Counted from the stretch's first letter, positions 1-8,023 are shown. The stretch is DNA of 17,092 bases from JBEKVE01 sp049514335 (GCA_049514335.1 JBEKVE010000098.1:1-17092), one strand, 5' to 3'. Made by a program: numbers and translations. The notes: a model not told the origin generated them from the sequence alone.

Positions 1-420
1 GTCCACCGGCAGGCCGGTGTTGCGCTGGAAGTCGGCCAGAGCCTCGGACGTGAGCTCACCGAAGATGCCGTCCACGCGTCAGGTGTCGAACCCCAGGGCG
101 GAGAGGCGTCGTAGCAGGTCAGCCACGTCGTCGCCGCGCAACATGGGCCGGCGCAGGTACAGGAACCGGTCGCCCAGCCGTAACCCCGCCTCGACCAGCG
201 CCCCCCACGTCTGGGGTCCGCACACGCCGTCCACCCGCAGGCCCCGCCCGTGCTGGAACGCCTCCAAGGCGGCCTGGGTGCCGGTGCCGAACCGGCCCTC
301 GGGGTCGGGATCGGTGGGTAGGTCGAGGGCCCGCAGCCGACGTTGCAGGTCGGCGACGCCGTCGCCTCGCCCCCCGAGACCGAGGGGGAGGCTGTCGTGG
401 CCCTTGGCGGGGTTGTGCGT
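1..420 (-). pseudogene. CwlM-like peptidoglycan-binding protein, 5' part only, interrupted by in-frame TGA
   Basis: The frame encodes two successive PG_binding_1 repeats: the first around GVADLQRRLRALDL to GVCGPQTWGALVEAGL, the second from DDVADLLRRLSALGFDT to FGELTSEALADFQRNTGL. Two such repeats ahead of an amidase_3 domain are the layout of CwlM-type N-acetylmuramoyl-L-alanine amidase homologues, which lie downstream of trxB-trxA in actinobacteria; any amidase domain would be beyond the left edge. Two oddities. A TGA at 81-79 interrupts the second repeat where homologues read through (FDT-stop-RVDGIF), and the frame continues well on the far side. No ATG, GTG or TTG lies near the expected start; instead an ACG at 420-418 shares its A with the trxA stop (TAACG), one transition from a standard TAATG overlap. 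Either the gene is decayed, or the sequence carries errors. In Mycobacterium CwlM regulates peptidoglycan precursor synthesis; I do not assume that here. Confidence 0.6.
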
Positions 421-746
421 TACAGGTACGCCTGCAGCTCCTGGAGGAGCTGCGCCTTGCCCCGGGCGCCGATGATCCGCACCTCCGGCTCCCCGTCCTT
501 GAACACGAGCAGGGTCGGGATGCTCATCACCTCGTACCGGCGTGTCACGTCCAGGTTCTCGTCGATGTTGAGCTTCGCCACCTGGATCTTGCCCGCGTGC
601 TCGGCCGAGATCTCCTCGAGAACGGGGGCGATCATCTTGCACGGACCACACCACTCGGCCCAGAAGTCCACCACCACCGGCGTGTCGGCCGCCTTGACAT
701 GCTCGTCAAACGTAGCGTCGCTCAGGGTCGTGATCCCCTCTGCCAT
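420..746 (-). CDS. trxA: Thioredoxin
   Basis: A 108-residue classical thioredoxin, full length for the family. The active site WCGPC lies at residues 32-36 (Cys33 and Cys36) and the cis-proline loop SIPT at about 75-78; VVVDFWAEWCGPCKM and the C-terminal LLQELQAYL helix are typical. It reduces protein disulfides in the cytoplasm and is recycled by the TrxB encoded just upstream, with NADPH as electron source. The ATG at 746 is chosen over longer in-frame starts because an AGGAGGA ribosome binding site sits at 754-760, about seven bases ahead of it, and the protein N terminus MAEGITTLSDATF then matches the family. The gene follows trxB after 83 bases that hold a small hairpin, and its stop TAA overlaps the probable start of the CwlM-like gene. 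Confidence 0.97.
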   Translation of the reverse strand: MAEGITTLSDATFDEHVKAADTPVVVDFWAEWCGPCKMIAPVLEEISAEHAGKIQVAKLNIDENLDVTRRYEVMSIPTLLVFKDGEPEVRIIGARGKAQLLQELQAYL

Positions 747-753
747 CAGACGG

Positions 754-780
754 TCCTCCTCTGGCACCTTCCCCGGTGCC
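754..780 (-). promoter_or_regulatory. Hairpin and ribosome binding site ahead of trxA
   Basis: On the minus strand a perfect inverted repeat GGCACC-N6-GGTGCC (780-763) ends two bases before the strong AGGAGGA ribosome binding site (760-754) of trxA. The stem lies in the 83-base trxB-trxA gap and would be in the mRNA. It might protect or separate the two messages or tune trxA translation. There is no U-tract after it, so a terminator is unlikely. Its function is inferred only. Confidence 0.4.
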
Positions 781-829
781 GCTGATCGAACGTACTGGCA
801 AACGCCTGCGCCGGGCTGCGCATTCCCGC

Positions 830-1789
830 TCAGGCCCCGGCGCGGGCCTCGAGCCACCGCTCGGCGTCGATGGCCGCCATGCAGCCCGATCCCGCCGCCG
901 TGATGGCCTGGCGGTAGACGTGGTCCTGGACGTCGCCGCAGGCGAAGACCCCGTCCACGTTGGTGCGGGTGCCGTCGGTGGTCAGGATGTAGCCGTTGTC
1001 GTCCATGTCGAGCTGGCCGTCGAAGACCGCTGTGTTCGGGACGTGGCCGATGGCGACGAACACGCCCTCGGCCTCGAGCACGTCCTCCTCGCCGCTCACC
1101 ACGTTCTTGAGCGCCACCCCCGACGCCTTGGTGTCGCCCTGGACCTCGGTCACGACGCTGTTCCAGCGGAAGTCGATCTTGGGGTGTGACAGCGCCCTGT
1201 CCTGCATGATCTTGGAGGCCCGCAGCTCCTTGCGGCGGTGCACGATCGTGACGCGCCGTCCGAAGCGGGTGAGGAAGATGGCCTCTTCGAGGGCGGAGTC
1301 GCCGCCGCCCACCACCACGATGCGCTGGTCGCGGAAGAAGAACCCGTCGCAGGTGGCGCAGGTCGACACGCCGTGCCCGAGCAGCCGCGCCTCACCGGGC
1401 ACCCCCAGCATGAGGGCACGGGCGCCGGTGGCCACGATGAGCACGCTGGCGGTGAGATCGGGCTCGCCCTCGGTGCCCTCGGTCCATATGCCGAAGGGTG
1501 AGGCGCGCAGGTCGACCCGGGTGGCTTTGCGGGTGAGGAACGTGGCCCCGAAGCGCTCCGCCTGGTCGCGAAAGCGCGTCATGAGCTCGGGGCCGAGGAT
1601 CCCCTCCACGAAGCCGGGATAGTTCTCGACCTCGGTGGTGAGCATGAGCTGGCCCCCGGGCTGGTCGCTCGTGGAGGACGGCTCGCCTTCGACAACGTAG
1701 GGCGACAGGTTGGCACGGGCCGTGTAGATGGCGGCGGTGAGGCCGGCCGGCCCCGATCCCACGATCACCACCTGGTGGGGATCGGCCAC
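830..1789 (-). CDS. trxB: Thioredoxin-disulfide reductase
   Basis: A 319-residue low-molecular-weight thioredoxin reductase, the FAD enzyme that transfers electrons from NADPH to thioredoxin. Visible motifs in order: the FAD dinucleotide fold GSGPAG at 11-16, the ATG motif LIVATGA before the redox centre, the active-site disulfide CATC (Cys144, Cys147) in STCATCDGFFFRD, the NADPH fold VVVGGGDSALEEA around 158-170, the 2'-phosphate-binding HRRKELRASK, and the C-terminal FAD loop GVFACGDVQDHVYRQA. GTG at 1789 is chosen because it is the codon directly before DPHQVVIVGSG; in-frame sequence further upstream belongs to the neighbouring gene. It starts one base after the stop of the small membrane protein gene, so the two are probably co-transcribed. 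trxA, its substrate, follows on the same strand. Confidence 0.97.
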   Translation of the reverse strand: MADPHQVVIVGSGPAGLTAAIYTARANLSPYVVEGEPSSTSDQPGGQLMLTTEVENYPGFVEGILGPELMTRFRDQAERFGATFLTRKATRVDLRASPFGIWTEGTEGEPDLTASVLIVATGARALMLGVPGEARLLGHGVSTCATCDGFFFRDQRIVVVGGGDSALEEAIFLTRFGRRVTIVHRRKELRASKIMQDRALSHPKIDFRWNSVVTEVQGDTKASGVALKNVVSGEEDVLEAEGVFVAIGHVPNTAVFDGQLDMDDNGYILTTDGTRTNVDGVFACGDVQDHVYRQAITAAGSGCMAAIDAERWLEARAGA

Positions 1790-1790
1790 G

Positions 1791-2153
1791 TCAGCCGTCC
1801 TGGACGCCCCGGGGGCGGCGCTTCGACCAGGCGAAGGCCCCTCCGGCCACCAGGAGCCCACCGATCAGGGTGTCCGAGGCCCACACCCGACCTCCGAATG
1901 CGTACACGTCCAGGAGGCGGACGAGGCCGATGGCGAGCACGACGAACAGCACGAGGGCCATGGTCCCGATCACGATCCCGAACACCACGCCGCGACCGGC
2001 GATCATGAGTGGGCGCACCAACCGGTCGTGGACGGCGGCGACCACGTCCTCGACGGTGTCGGCCACGCGCGCCGGCCATTCGGCGTCGGCGCCCGCGCCC
2101 GCACCGGCGGGCGGCGACGGGGGGGCGGTCTCGCTCGTGGCCTGGTCTTCCAT
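1791..2153 (-). CDS. Small membrane protein of unknown function
   Basis: A 120-residue protein I do not recognise as a named family. The N-terminal third is Ala/Pro/Gly-rich and acidic (TSETAPPSPPAGAGAGADAE). An amphipathic stretch (ADTVEDVVAAVHDRLVRPL) leads into a strong transmembrane segment with GIVIGTMALVLFVVLAIGL. A second, weaker hydrophobic segment (DTLIGGLLVAGGAFAW) is followed by the basic tail SKRRPRG, which is probably cytoplasmic. ATG 2153 is chosen because the N terminus upstream of it is not protein-like; there is no strong ribosome binding site. The stop lies one base before the trxB start, which suggests coupled translation. Small two-helix membrane proteins occur at this place in related genomes, but the context gives no function. 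In the usual actinobacterial cluster sigM and an anti-sigma gene stand near here; this protein has no zinc-binding anti-sigma motif. Confidence 0.8.
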   Translation of the reverse strand: MEDQATSETAPPSPPAGAGAGADAEWPARVADTVEDVVAAVHDRLVRPLMIAGRGVVFGIVIGTMALVLFVVLAIGLVRLLDVYAFGGRVWASDTLIGGLLVAGGAFAWSKRRPRGVQDG

Positions 2154-2175
2154 GGCCGCGAGGTTAGTCGGCACC

Positions 2176-2202
2176 CCCGGCGTCACGGCCGCTCGTGCCG
2201 GG
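2176..2202 (-). other. Hairpin between degV and the small membrane gene
   Basis: The inverted repeat CCCGGC (2176-2181) / GCCGGG (2197-2202), with an inner ACG/CGT pair (2185-2187 and 2194-2196) and a three-base bulge, lies in the 86-base gap after the degV stop. It could be an intrinsic terminator or a processing site, but no T-run follows it on the minus strand. Confidence 0.3.
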
Positions 2203-2239
2203 TTGGCACGCAATCGGCGTCAGCGTGGCGGCGGGAGGG

Positions 2240-3082
2240 TCAGCGCGCCGCGATGAAGCACACGCCCACCGATCCCGGTCCGGCGTGGGCACCCACCACG
2301 GGCCCGAGCTCGCCCAGCACGAGGTCGTGGGCGGGGGCGGCCCGGTGGATGGTGCCGAGCACCTCGTCGAGGTCGGGTGCCATCCCGTCAGCCACCGCCA
2401 GCCACTCGAGCGGTCCCGCCTCGAGCGCCTTGCCCGCCAGGTATTGCAGCGACCGCGTCCGGGTCCGCTGCTTGGACTCCACCTCGACCACACCGTCGCG
2501 TACCTCGATCACCGGCTTGATCGACAAGAGCGAGCCGAGCAGATGGGCCGCGCCCCCGATGCGCCCGCCGCGCTTGAGGTAGTCGAGGCTCGCCAGGACG
2601 CCGTAGACGTGCGTCCGCGTGGCCATGTCGGCCACGGCGGCGGCGACGTCGTCAGCGCTCTTGCCCTGTCGGCCGAGCTCCGACGCGGCGAGCGCCAGGA
2701 GCCCCTGGCCCAGGGTCACGCTCAGGGTGTCCACGACGCGCACGGGGATGCGGTCGGTCACCGACTCGGCCGCCGTCGACGCCGCCTGGAACGTGGCCGA
2801 CAGCCGCGACGAGATGGTGGCGCACACCACCCCGTCGTGCCCGGCATCGGCGGCCTCGAGGAAGGCCTGCTGGAACGCACCCGGCGACGGCGCAGCGGTC
2901 TCGGGCATGTCGGGTCCGGTGACGACGCGGTCCCAGAACTCCTTGCCCGACAGCTCGTCGCGGTCGACGAACTCCTCGGCACCGAAGCGGATGGTGAGCG
3001 GCACCACCCGCACGCCGTGCTCCTCCGCCGTTGCGGGCGTGAGATCGCAGGCGCTGTCGGTGACGACCTGGATGCTCGCCAT
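2240..3082 (-). CDS. DegV family fatty-acid-binding protein
   Basis: A 280-residue DegV protein, full length. DegV proteins bind a fatty acid in a cleft between two domains; in Firmicutes the FakB members present it to the kinase FakA. Visible family features: the N-terminal VTDSACDLTP, the lipid-head loop AAPSPGAFQQAF, ISSRLSATFQAA (SSxLSGT-like), DTLSVTLGQGLLAL, the YLKRGGRIGGAA motif, and the C-terminal VVGAHAGPGSVGV (the H-x-GPG loop). ATG 3082 has GGGAG at a short distance upstream. The same reading frame stays open upstream through the whole murJ region, but codons there are only a shadow of murJ. No FakA-like DhaK/DhaL kinase gene is in the window, so its partner is unknown. It sits where sigM normally is in the actinobacterial trx-murJ cluster. 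Confidence 0.95.
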   Translation of the reverse strand: MASIQVVTDSACDLTPATAEEHGVRVVPLTIRFGAEEFVDRDELSGKEFWDRVVTGPDMPETAAPSPGAFQQAFLEAADAGHDGVVCATISSRLSATFQAASTAAESVTDRIPVRVVDTLSVTLGQGLLALAASELGRQGKSADDVAAAVADMATRTHVYGVLASLDYLKRGGRIGGAAHLLGSLLSIKPVIEVRDGVVEVESKQRTRTRSLQYLAGKALEAGPLEWLAVADGMAPDLDEVLGTIHRAAPAHDLVLGELGPVVGAHAGPGSVGVCFIAAR

Positions 3083-3089
3083 CGGTTCT

Positions 3090-3123
3090 CCCTCTGTCGG
3101 ACTGGTCCCTCTTCCGGACTGGC
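3090..3123. repeat. Tandem imperfect 17-base repeat in the degV leader
   Basis: Two adjacent 17-base units (3090-3106 and 3107-3123) differ at three positions; both carry CCCTCT near one end and CGGACTGG near the other. They lie directly upstream of the degV ribosome binding site on the minus strand. They might be a protein-binding direct repeat or only a slippage duplication. Confidence 0.6.
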
Positions 3124-3192
3124 GTGTGGGACGGGGGGCGCCGGCACCCGGCGCACGTCTCGCACCGCCCGCCGTCGCTGTGGCCGAGTCTG

Positions 3193-5061
3193 CTACAGGC
3201 TGGGACCGCGGGGGGCCGACCCCCCGGTCTCTCCACTCCGTGTGGGTCCGAGCCTCCCGGGTCGCATCGGCGGCCGGCCTGCCGGGGGCAGTGGCTCGGG
3301 GCGCGGTGGTCCCGATTGCGAGCGCCGGCCGCGGTGCGGGCGTGGGCGGCCGGGTCCGGGCCCCCCCGTCCCCTCGCCGGCACGCGGTCCGCCCGGACCC
3401 TCTCCGGGCGGACGCGGTCCACCGGAGCGCGGGGGCGGCCGACCCCCCGGTCTCGGTCCGCGGCGGCGGCTCATCTGGGCCAACCAGCCGGCGGCGAGGA
3501 CGTACGCGGCCAACCCGGCTCCGGCTCCGAGCGCCACCCGGCCGAGCAGGATCGGGGTGGACTCCGAGCCCGACACGTTCACCCCCAGGTCGGTGGCGAC
3601 CACCAGGGCGCAGGTGGCCAGCAGCACGCGGACCACGGGCCGGCCCACCTGGTCGCCGCCCAGTCCCTGGACGCGGGTGCGCACGTATCCGAGCGCCACG
3701 ACGGCGGAGATGGTGTAGGCCAGGGTGATCGACAGGGCGATGCCGCGCACGCCGAACCGCCCCGCCAGGGCCACGGCCAGCACGATGTTGGTGGCGTTCT
3801 CCAACGCGTAGAGCCAGAACGCGGAGCGCAGGTCCTGCACCGACTGCAGGACGCGGATGGCGTAGAGGAAGACGCAGAAGCCCGGCAGGCCGAAGGCCAG
3901 CATGGTGAGGGCTTGCGCCGTGAGCTCGGTCCGCCCGCTGGCCGCGCCGTACCCGAGGACCAGGGCGACGAGGGGTTTGGCCAGGATCACCTCGCCGGCG
4001 GCGGCCGGGATGATGATGGCGAGCATGGTGCGCAGACCGGTGCCCATGCGCCGGCGGAAGGCCACCAGGTCGCCGTGGGCCCAGTGGGTGGTGAGCTCGG
4101 GAACGGTGGCGCTCATGATGGACACCGCAACCACGCCGTAGGGCAGCTGGAAGAACGTGTACGCGTAGGTGTAGGCGCTGACCGCGCCCGTGCCCACCTT
4201 CACCGACAGGGCGAGGACGACGAGCAGCGCCACCTGGTTCGCCACCACCAGACCGAAGGTCCAGCCCGACAGGCGCACGATGGTGCGCACCGCCTCGTGG
4301 CGGAAGTCGGGCAGCCACCGCAGCCGCAGACCGGCGCGTCGGAGGCTCGGCACCATCAGTCCGGCCTGCAGCACGACGCCGGCGGTGGTCCCCAGGCCGA
4401 GCAGCACGAGCTCGCCGCGATTGGCGGAGACGCCTGCCACCGACGCGTGGTGGACCGTGCTGCCGAAGACGACGAGCACGATGATCAGCACCACGTTGTT
4501 GGCCACCGGGGTGAACATGGGCGCCCCGAACCGGCGACGGGCGTTGAGCAGCGCCGTGCCCAGGCTGATGAAGCCGTAGCAGGTGAGCTGGGGCACGAAC
4601 AGCCACAGCAGATCGGTGGCCAGGTGCCGGTCCTGTGCCGCCTGCGCGTTCTTGTTGAGTGCCGTAATGGCGTGGATGAGCGGCGGGGTGAGGGCGAGGA
4701 ACAGCACCGACGCCGCTGCGATCACGATGACGGTGACCGTCGCCACGGCCGAGATGGCGTCCCACGCCTCGTCGTCGGAACGCGTCGTCAGGCGCTCGAC
4801 GAAGACGGGGATGAACGTGGCCGACAGCACGCCACCGAGCACGATGTCCTGGATGATGTTGGGCATCGTGTTGGCGAGGTTGTAGGCGTCGCCCAGACCA
4901 CTCGTGCCGAGCGCGTAGGCGAGCGCCGCCAGCCGCATCACGCCCGTCAGGCGCGACAGGGTCGTGCCCACGGCCATGACCGTCGTGGCCCGGCGCACCC
5001 CGCCGTACCCCGGTGGTGCGGCGCCGGCCGGGGTGGGCACGGGCGGAAGGCCGGCCGGCAC
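3193..5061 (-). CDS. murJ: Lipid II flippase MurJ (MviN family)
   Basis: A MOP-superfamily integral membrane protein that moves lipid II across the cytoplasmic membrane for peptidoglycan synthesis. The core shows the MurJ signature near the N terminus (TTLSRLTGVMRLAALAYALG, then GDAYNLANTMPNIIQDIVLG) and about 13-14 hydrophobic segments, including TVTVIVIAAASVLFLAL, LTCYGFISLGTALLNARRRF, ANNVVLIIVLVVFG and LPYGVVAVSIMSATVPEL. The last ~115 residues, after WLAQMSRRRG, form a Pro/Gly/Arg-rich tail of low complexity with no membrane segment, probably disordered and cytoplasmic. The start is uncertain: GTG 5061 gives 622 residues; GTG 4995 and ATG 4977 are shorter choices closer to the conserved core, and GTG 5178 would lie deep in the DUF6049 gene. 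No clear ribosome binding site decides. The gene follows DUF6049, as in mycobacteria and Streptomyces. Confidence 0.95.
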   Translation of the reverse strand: MPAGLPPVPTPAGAAPPGYGGVRRATTVMAVGTTLSRLTGVMRLAALAYALGTSGLGDAYNLANTMPNIIQDIVLGGVLSATFIPVFVERLTTRSDDEAWDAISAVATVTVIVIAAASVLFLALTPPLIHAITALNKNAQAAQDRHLATDLLWLFVPQLTCYGFISLGTALLNARRRFGAPMFTPVANNVVLIIVLVVFGSTVHHASVAGVSANRGELVLLGLGTTAGVVLQAGLMVPSLRRAGLRLRWLPDFRHEAVRTIVRLSGWTFGLVVANQVALLVVLALSVKVGTGAVSAYTYAYTFFQLPYGVVAVSIMSATVPELTTHWAHGDLVAFRRRMGTGLRTMLAIIIPAAAGEVILAKPLVALVLGYGAASGRTELTAQALTMLAFGLPGFCVFLYAIRVLQSVQDLRSAFWLYALENATNIVLAVALAGRFGVRGIALSITLAYTISAVVALGYVRTRVQGLGGDQVGRPVVRVLLATCALVVATDLGVNVSGSESTPILLGRVALGAGAGLAAYVLAAGWLAQMSRRRGPRPGGRPPPRSGGPRPPGEGPGGPRAGEGTGGPGPGRPRPHRGRRSQSGPPRPEPLPPAGRPPMRPGRLGPTRSGETGGSAPRGPSL

Positions 5062-5071
5062 CGAGAGCGTG

Positions 5072-7165
5072 TCGCCGGAGGGTCCGTCCCCACCACGCCG
5101 CCAGGACGACCACAGCCGTCGCCGACAGGGCGATGGCCACGGCCGAGATCGAGCTGGACCGGACGGTGAGCTCCCCACCCGCCAGGGCCAGGTCGCCGTC
5201 CGGGCTGGCCAAGGTGACGTCGACGCGGAAGTCGCCCGAGGTGCGGGCCCGCATGTTCACGTACACGGCGTCGGTGGTCCGGTCGAGCACGCACACCGCC
5301 GAGAAGCTCGACCGTGCCGCCTCCGTCTGCACCCGCGGGGCCCGGCACGACGCGCCGGGGGACTGGGTGGCGGCGCCGGGGAACCGGAGCTTGTCACTGG
5401 TGAGCACGACGACCACCGTGACCGGGTACGGCGTGTTGCGCACCACGGTTATGGGGACGCTGGCGGTACCGGCGGTGAGCCGGATCGTGTCGGAGCGGAC
5501 GGCCAGCAGGTGGAGCTGGTTCTCGAGGGCCGTCTCGTACCCCGCCACGGCGGCCTGCTGCTGGCCGTCGGTGAGCACGCTCGACTCGGCCCCCAGGAGG
5601 AGGTCGCCGAGCGTCTGGGCGGTGTCGGACCCCCGCGCGGTGGCGGACACGGCACTGTCGAAGCCGAGCTGGCGCGCCCGGGCCGTGCGCAGGGCCCGTC
5701 CGGGCACCGCCGCCGGGGTCAGCGCCGCCGGGCGTCTCGTGTCGGGCTGCCCGTCGGCGCCCACAGGCACCTGGGCGAAGAGCTGGTCCAGGGTGACCGG
5801 CGTCACGACCGGGTTCCCCTGCAGACCGGCCAGGGCGGCGCTCACGAAGGCCGGGGAGGGCGACCACTCGGGTGGGGCGACGGCGACCACGCCACGCGGG
5901 GCCGGGGTGCCACCGGGGCCGCGCAGGTTGGGGACCTCGTCGTAGATGAACGACAGGTCGGCCAGGAGCTGCACGGCGGCCAGGGCGGGGTCGGACCCGT
6001 CGGCTGCGCTCAGATGGGCCCCCAGACCGGGGTCGGCCACCGCCGCGGTGACCGGTGCTCCGTGCTCCGAGGTCAGGGTGAAGGGCTGGGTGGTGGTGAG
6101 CGGGCCCTCGGGGCCCGTCACATCGGTCTGGGGGACCACGACGTGGTCGAAGGACGGGACCAGGGCGTCGAGGGCGGTCTGGTCGAGGGGCCCGTCCGCC
6201 ACCCACGTACCCGCCGTGGCGTGGACACCGAGCGCCGACAGCACCGCCGCCCCCCGGCGGACCTGGGCGCCCACCTCCCCACCGGCGCCCGCCGCCACGA
6301 GGGCGCCGGCGTCGACGGGCACGAAGGTCTGGGCCACGGTCTGGCGGGCCGGGGAGGACGACAACGCCGCCACGGCGGCCACGTCGCGGCTCCGCCCGGT
6401 GTCGGCCAGCAGGCCGAGCGTGGCCGGATCGGGGAGGAGCGTCACCGGCACGGCGGGCGCGGCCGAGATGGTGCTCACGAGTGACGACAGGCGGGCCTCG
6501 GCCGCCGCGCCGGGGAGCCGGCGCTGGCCGCGCCCGTCGGCGGTGGGCGGGGCCAGGCCCAGCGGCGCCACCAGGGAGAAGCGCAGAGGCTGGCTGGTGG
6601 ATGCAGGGTCGTCGTAGACGAGGTAGCTGATGAGCTGGGCGCCACCTCCCGATCCCGAGTCGCTCAGCGTGACCTTGAGGGGGTAGACGTCGGCGCAGTC
6701 CCCCGGCACGCAGTGGAGGTCCGCCGTCCAGTCTCCCGGCACGTCGGGGGTGGTGTCACCGACCACCGGGATGGTGAGGGTCGTGACCCCCGGGGCGTCG
6801 GTGGTGAGCGACGTCAGGGGCAGGGAGGGCGAGCGGGTCACCACCGCCCCGAGACCCCGCCCGTTCAGCGTCTCGTCGAAAGCCGAGCGGCTGGCGACGT
6901 GGGAGAACACCGTGACCGTCAGTGCGAGGTCCCGCTTCGGGGCGGTGCTGCGGATGCGCAGGCCCAGGGTGAGGGCCTGGTCGGGCGGGCGGGGCCCCAC
7001 CCAGGGCGACTGGTGGACGAGCGTCACGGCGTCCGTGCTGCGGGCCGCGACGGCGTGGGTCGGTCCCGGGGACACAGGGCTCGCCCCCGCCACCCCCCCG
7101 CTGACGGTCACGGTGAGCAGCAGGGTCAGCACCAGGGTCACGGGCACGGTGACGAGCGCGCCCAC
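5072..7165 (-). CDS. DUF6049 family secreted/membrane-anchored protein, own stop codon missing
   Basis: About 697 residues of a DUF6049 protein, the conserved neighbour of MurJ in actinobacteria (Rv3909-like). A signal-type hydrophobic segment (LVTVPVTLVLTLLLTVTVSG) leads into a large extracytoplasmic region with beta-sandwich-like stretches (ALTLGLRIRSTAPKRDLALT) and QLLADLSFIYDEVPN. Near the end there is one transmembrane helix (SISAVAIALSATAVVVLAAW) and a basic tail WWGRTLRR. GTG 7165 is chosen for the signal peptide; a GGAGGT lies at 7186-7181, rather far away, and GTG 7273 is an alternative. The frame has no stop after the tail: it stays open under murJ until the degV stop at 2240. I place the end at CGA 5074-5072, one transition from TGA and ten bases before the murJ GTG, as an informed guess. 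Function is unknown; linkage to MurJ suggests a cell-envelope role. Confidence 0.8.
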
Positions 7166-7344
7166 CCCCCGGGTGACGCGACCTCCGTGTCCCTGACGGG
7201 GGGGGCGCGCAACGGTGTCGGGGGTGCGGTCACCGCCGCGTGCGGGATCGCAGCTCGCCTCGGTCCGGTCCACCTCGGCGTGGCAGCCTACCGGCCGCGC
7301 CCGCCCGCCCCGGGGCTGGGCGCGGACCGCGGACGGTGCCCGGG

Positions 7345-7986
7345 CTACAGGCCGAAGCCCGCGGACCGCAGGCGCGCCACCGCCTCGGGAGGTCCGCCCG
7401 CCTCCACCCGGGCAGCCGTGGTGCGGCCGCTCAGGAAGAGCGTGATCTCCCCCGGCGTTCCCGTCAGGGTGGCCGTGGGCGTGCCCCGACGGGCGTGGAG
7501 CACCTCGCCGTCGGAGCGCACGAGGTCGAGCCCGGTCTCGCCCAGGGGCCGGGTCATGAGCCGCGCCCCGCGCTCGAGCGACCGCCACAGCGCCGTGTCG
7601 AGGACCCCGGTGTCGGCCGCGGGCCGGGGTGTGTCGTCCCCGCCGCCGCGGCGGACGTCCTCGTGGTGCACGAAGTACTCGACGGTGTTGATGAGTGCGT
7701 CGAACGGTGCGGTCCACGGGGGCGGGCCGCTGCGCACCCGCTGCACCAGCTCGCTGTAGCTGCGGCGCGCCTTGGTGCGGGCCATGATGCGTGCCGTGAG
7801 GGCGGCGGCGGGACCCGACAGGACGAGGCCCGGACCGGCCAGGGGGTTGCGCTCGCGCACCACGAGATGAACGGCGAGGTCGTTGGTGGTCCACCCCTCG
7901 CACAGGGTGGGGGCGTCGGGGCCCACGGCCACGAGGAGGTCGCACAGCTCGGCCCGCTCGGTTCGAGAAGGCGACAGCGGTCCCAT
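7345..7986 (-). CDS. TIGR03085 family (mycothiol-dependent maleylpyruvate isomerase-like) protein
   Basis: A 213-residue protein with the N-terminal helical bundle of the MDMPI/DinB-like superfamily: ERAELCDLLVAVGPDAPTLC, then EGWTTNDLAVHLVVRERNP with the conserved His, and later NTVEYFVHHEDVRR with a His-His-Glu that would complete the metal site. This is the pattern of TIGR03085 proteins in actinobacteria. The C-terminal part (LDLVRSDGEVLHARRG to GEITLFLSGR) is the typical second domain. Members are thought to bind a divalent metal and perhaps use mycothiol, but the substrate is unknown. ATG 7986 lies eight bases after a good -10 element, so the message is probably leaderless. It replaces the MutT/NUDIX gene found between pcnA and DUF6049 in mycobacteria, and reads divergently from pcnA. 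Confidence 0.88.
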   Translation of the reverse strand: MGPLSPSRTERAELCDLLVAVGPDAPTLCEGWTTNDLAVHLVVRERNPLAGPGLVLSGPAAALTARIMARTKARRSYSELVQRVRSGPPPWTAPFDALINTVEYFVHHEDVRRGGGDDTPRPAADTGVLDTALWRSLERGARLMTRPLGETGLDLVRSDGEVLHARRGTPTATLTGTPGEITLFLSGRTTAARVEAGGPPEAVARLRSAGFGL

Positions 7987-7994
7987 CGACGCGG

Positions 7995-8023
7995 ACGCTA
8001 CGACGGGTGGGGGACCGGGTCAA
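7995..8023 (-). promoter_or_regulatory. Leaderless-type promoter for the TIGR03085 gene
   Basis: On the minus strand, TTGACC (8023-8018) and TAGCGT (8000-7995) are separated by exactly 17 bases, a near-ideal sigma-A promoter. The -10 ends eight bases before the ATG at 7986, so transcription should begin at or next to the start codon. No Shine-Dalgarno sequence is present, which agrees with a leaderless message. Confidence 0.7.

Noticed and set aside
79..81. TGA in the CwlM-like gene read as a sense codon (recoded genetic code)
   Set aside because: TGA ends most genes in the window (trxB, ino1, pcnA, the sigma factor, the methyltransferase), so it is a normal stop in this organism; selenocysteine is also unlikely in a peptidoglycan-binding repeat.
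3124..5169. Plus-strand open frame of 681 codons antisense to murJ
   Set aside because: His/Gly/Arg/Gln-rich composition with no domain; it is the complement of well-formed murJ codons.
4964..6484. Plus-strand open frame of 506 codons antisense to DUF6049
   Set aside because: Low-complexity translation typical of antisense frames in GC-rich DNA; DUF6049 on the other strand has signal peptide, anchor and family features.
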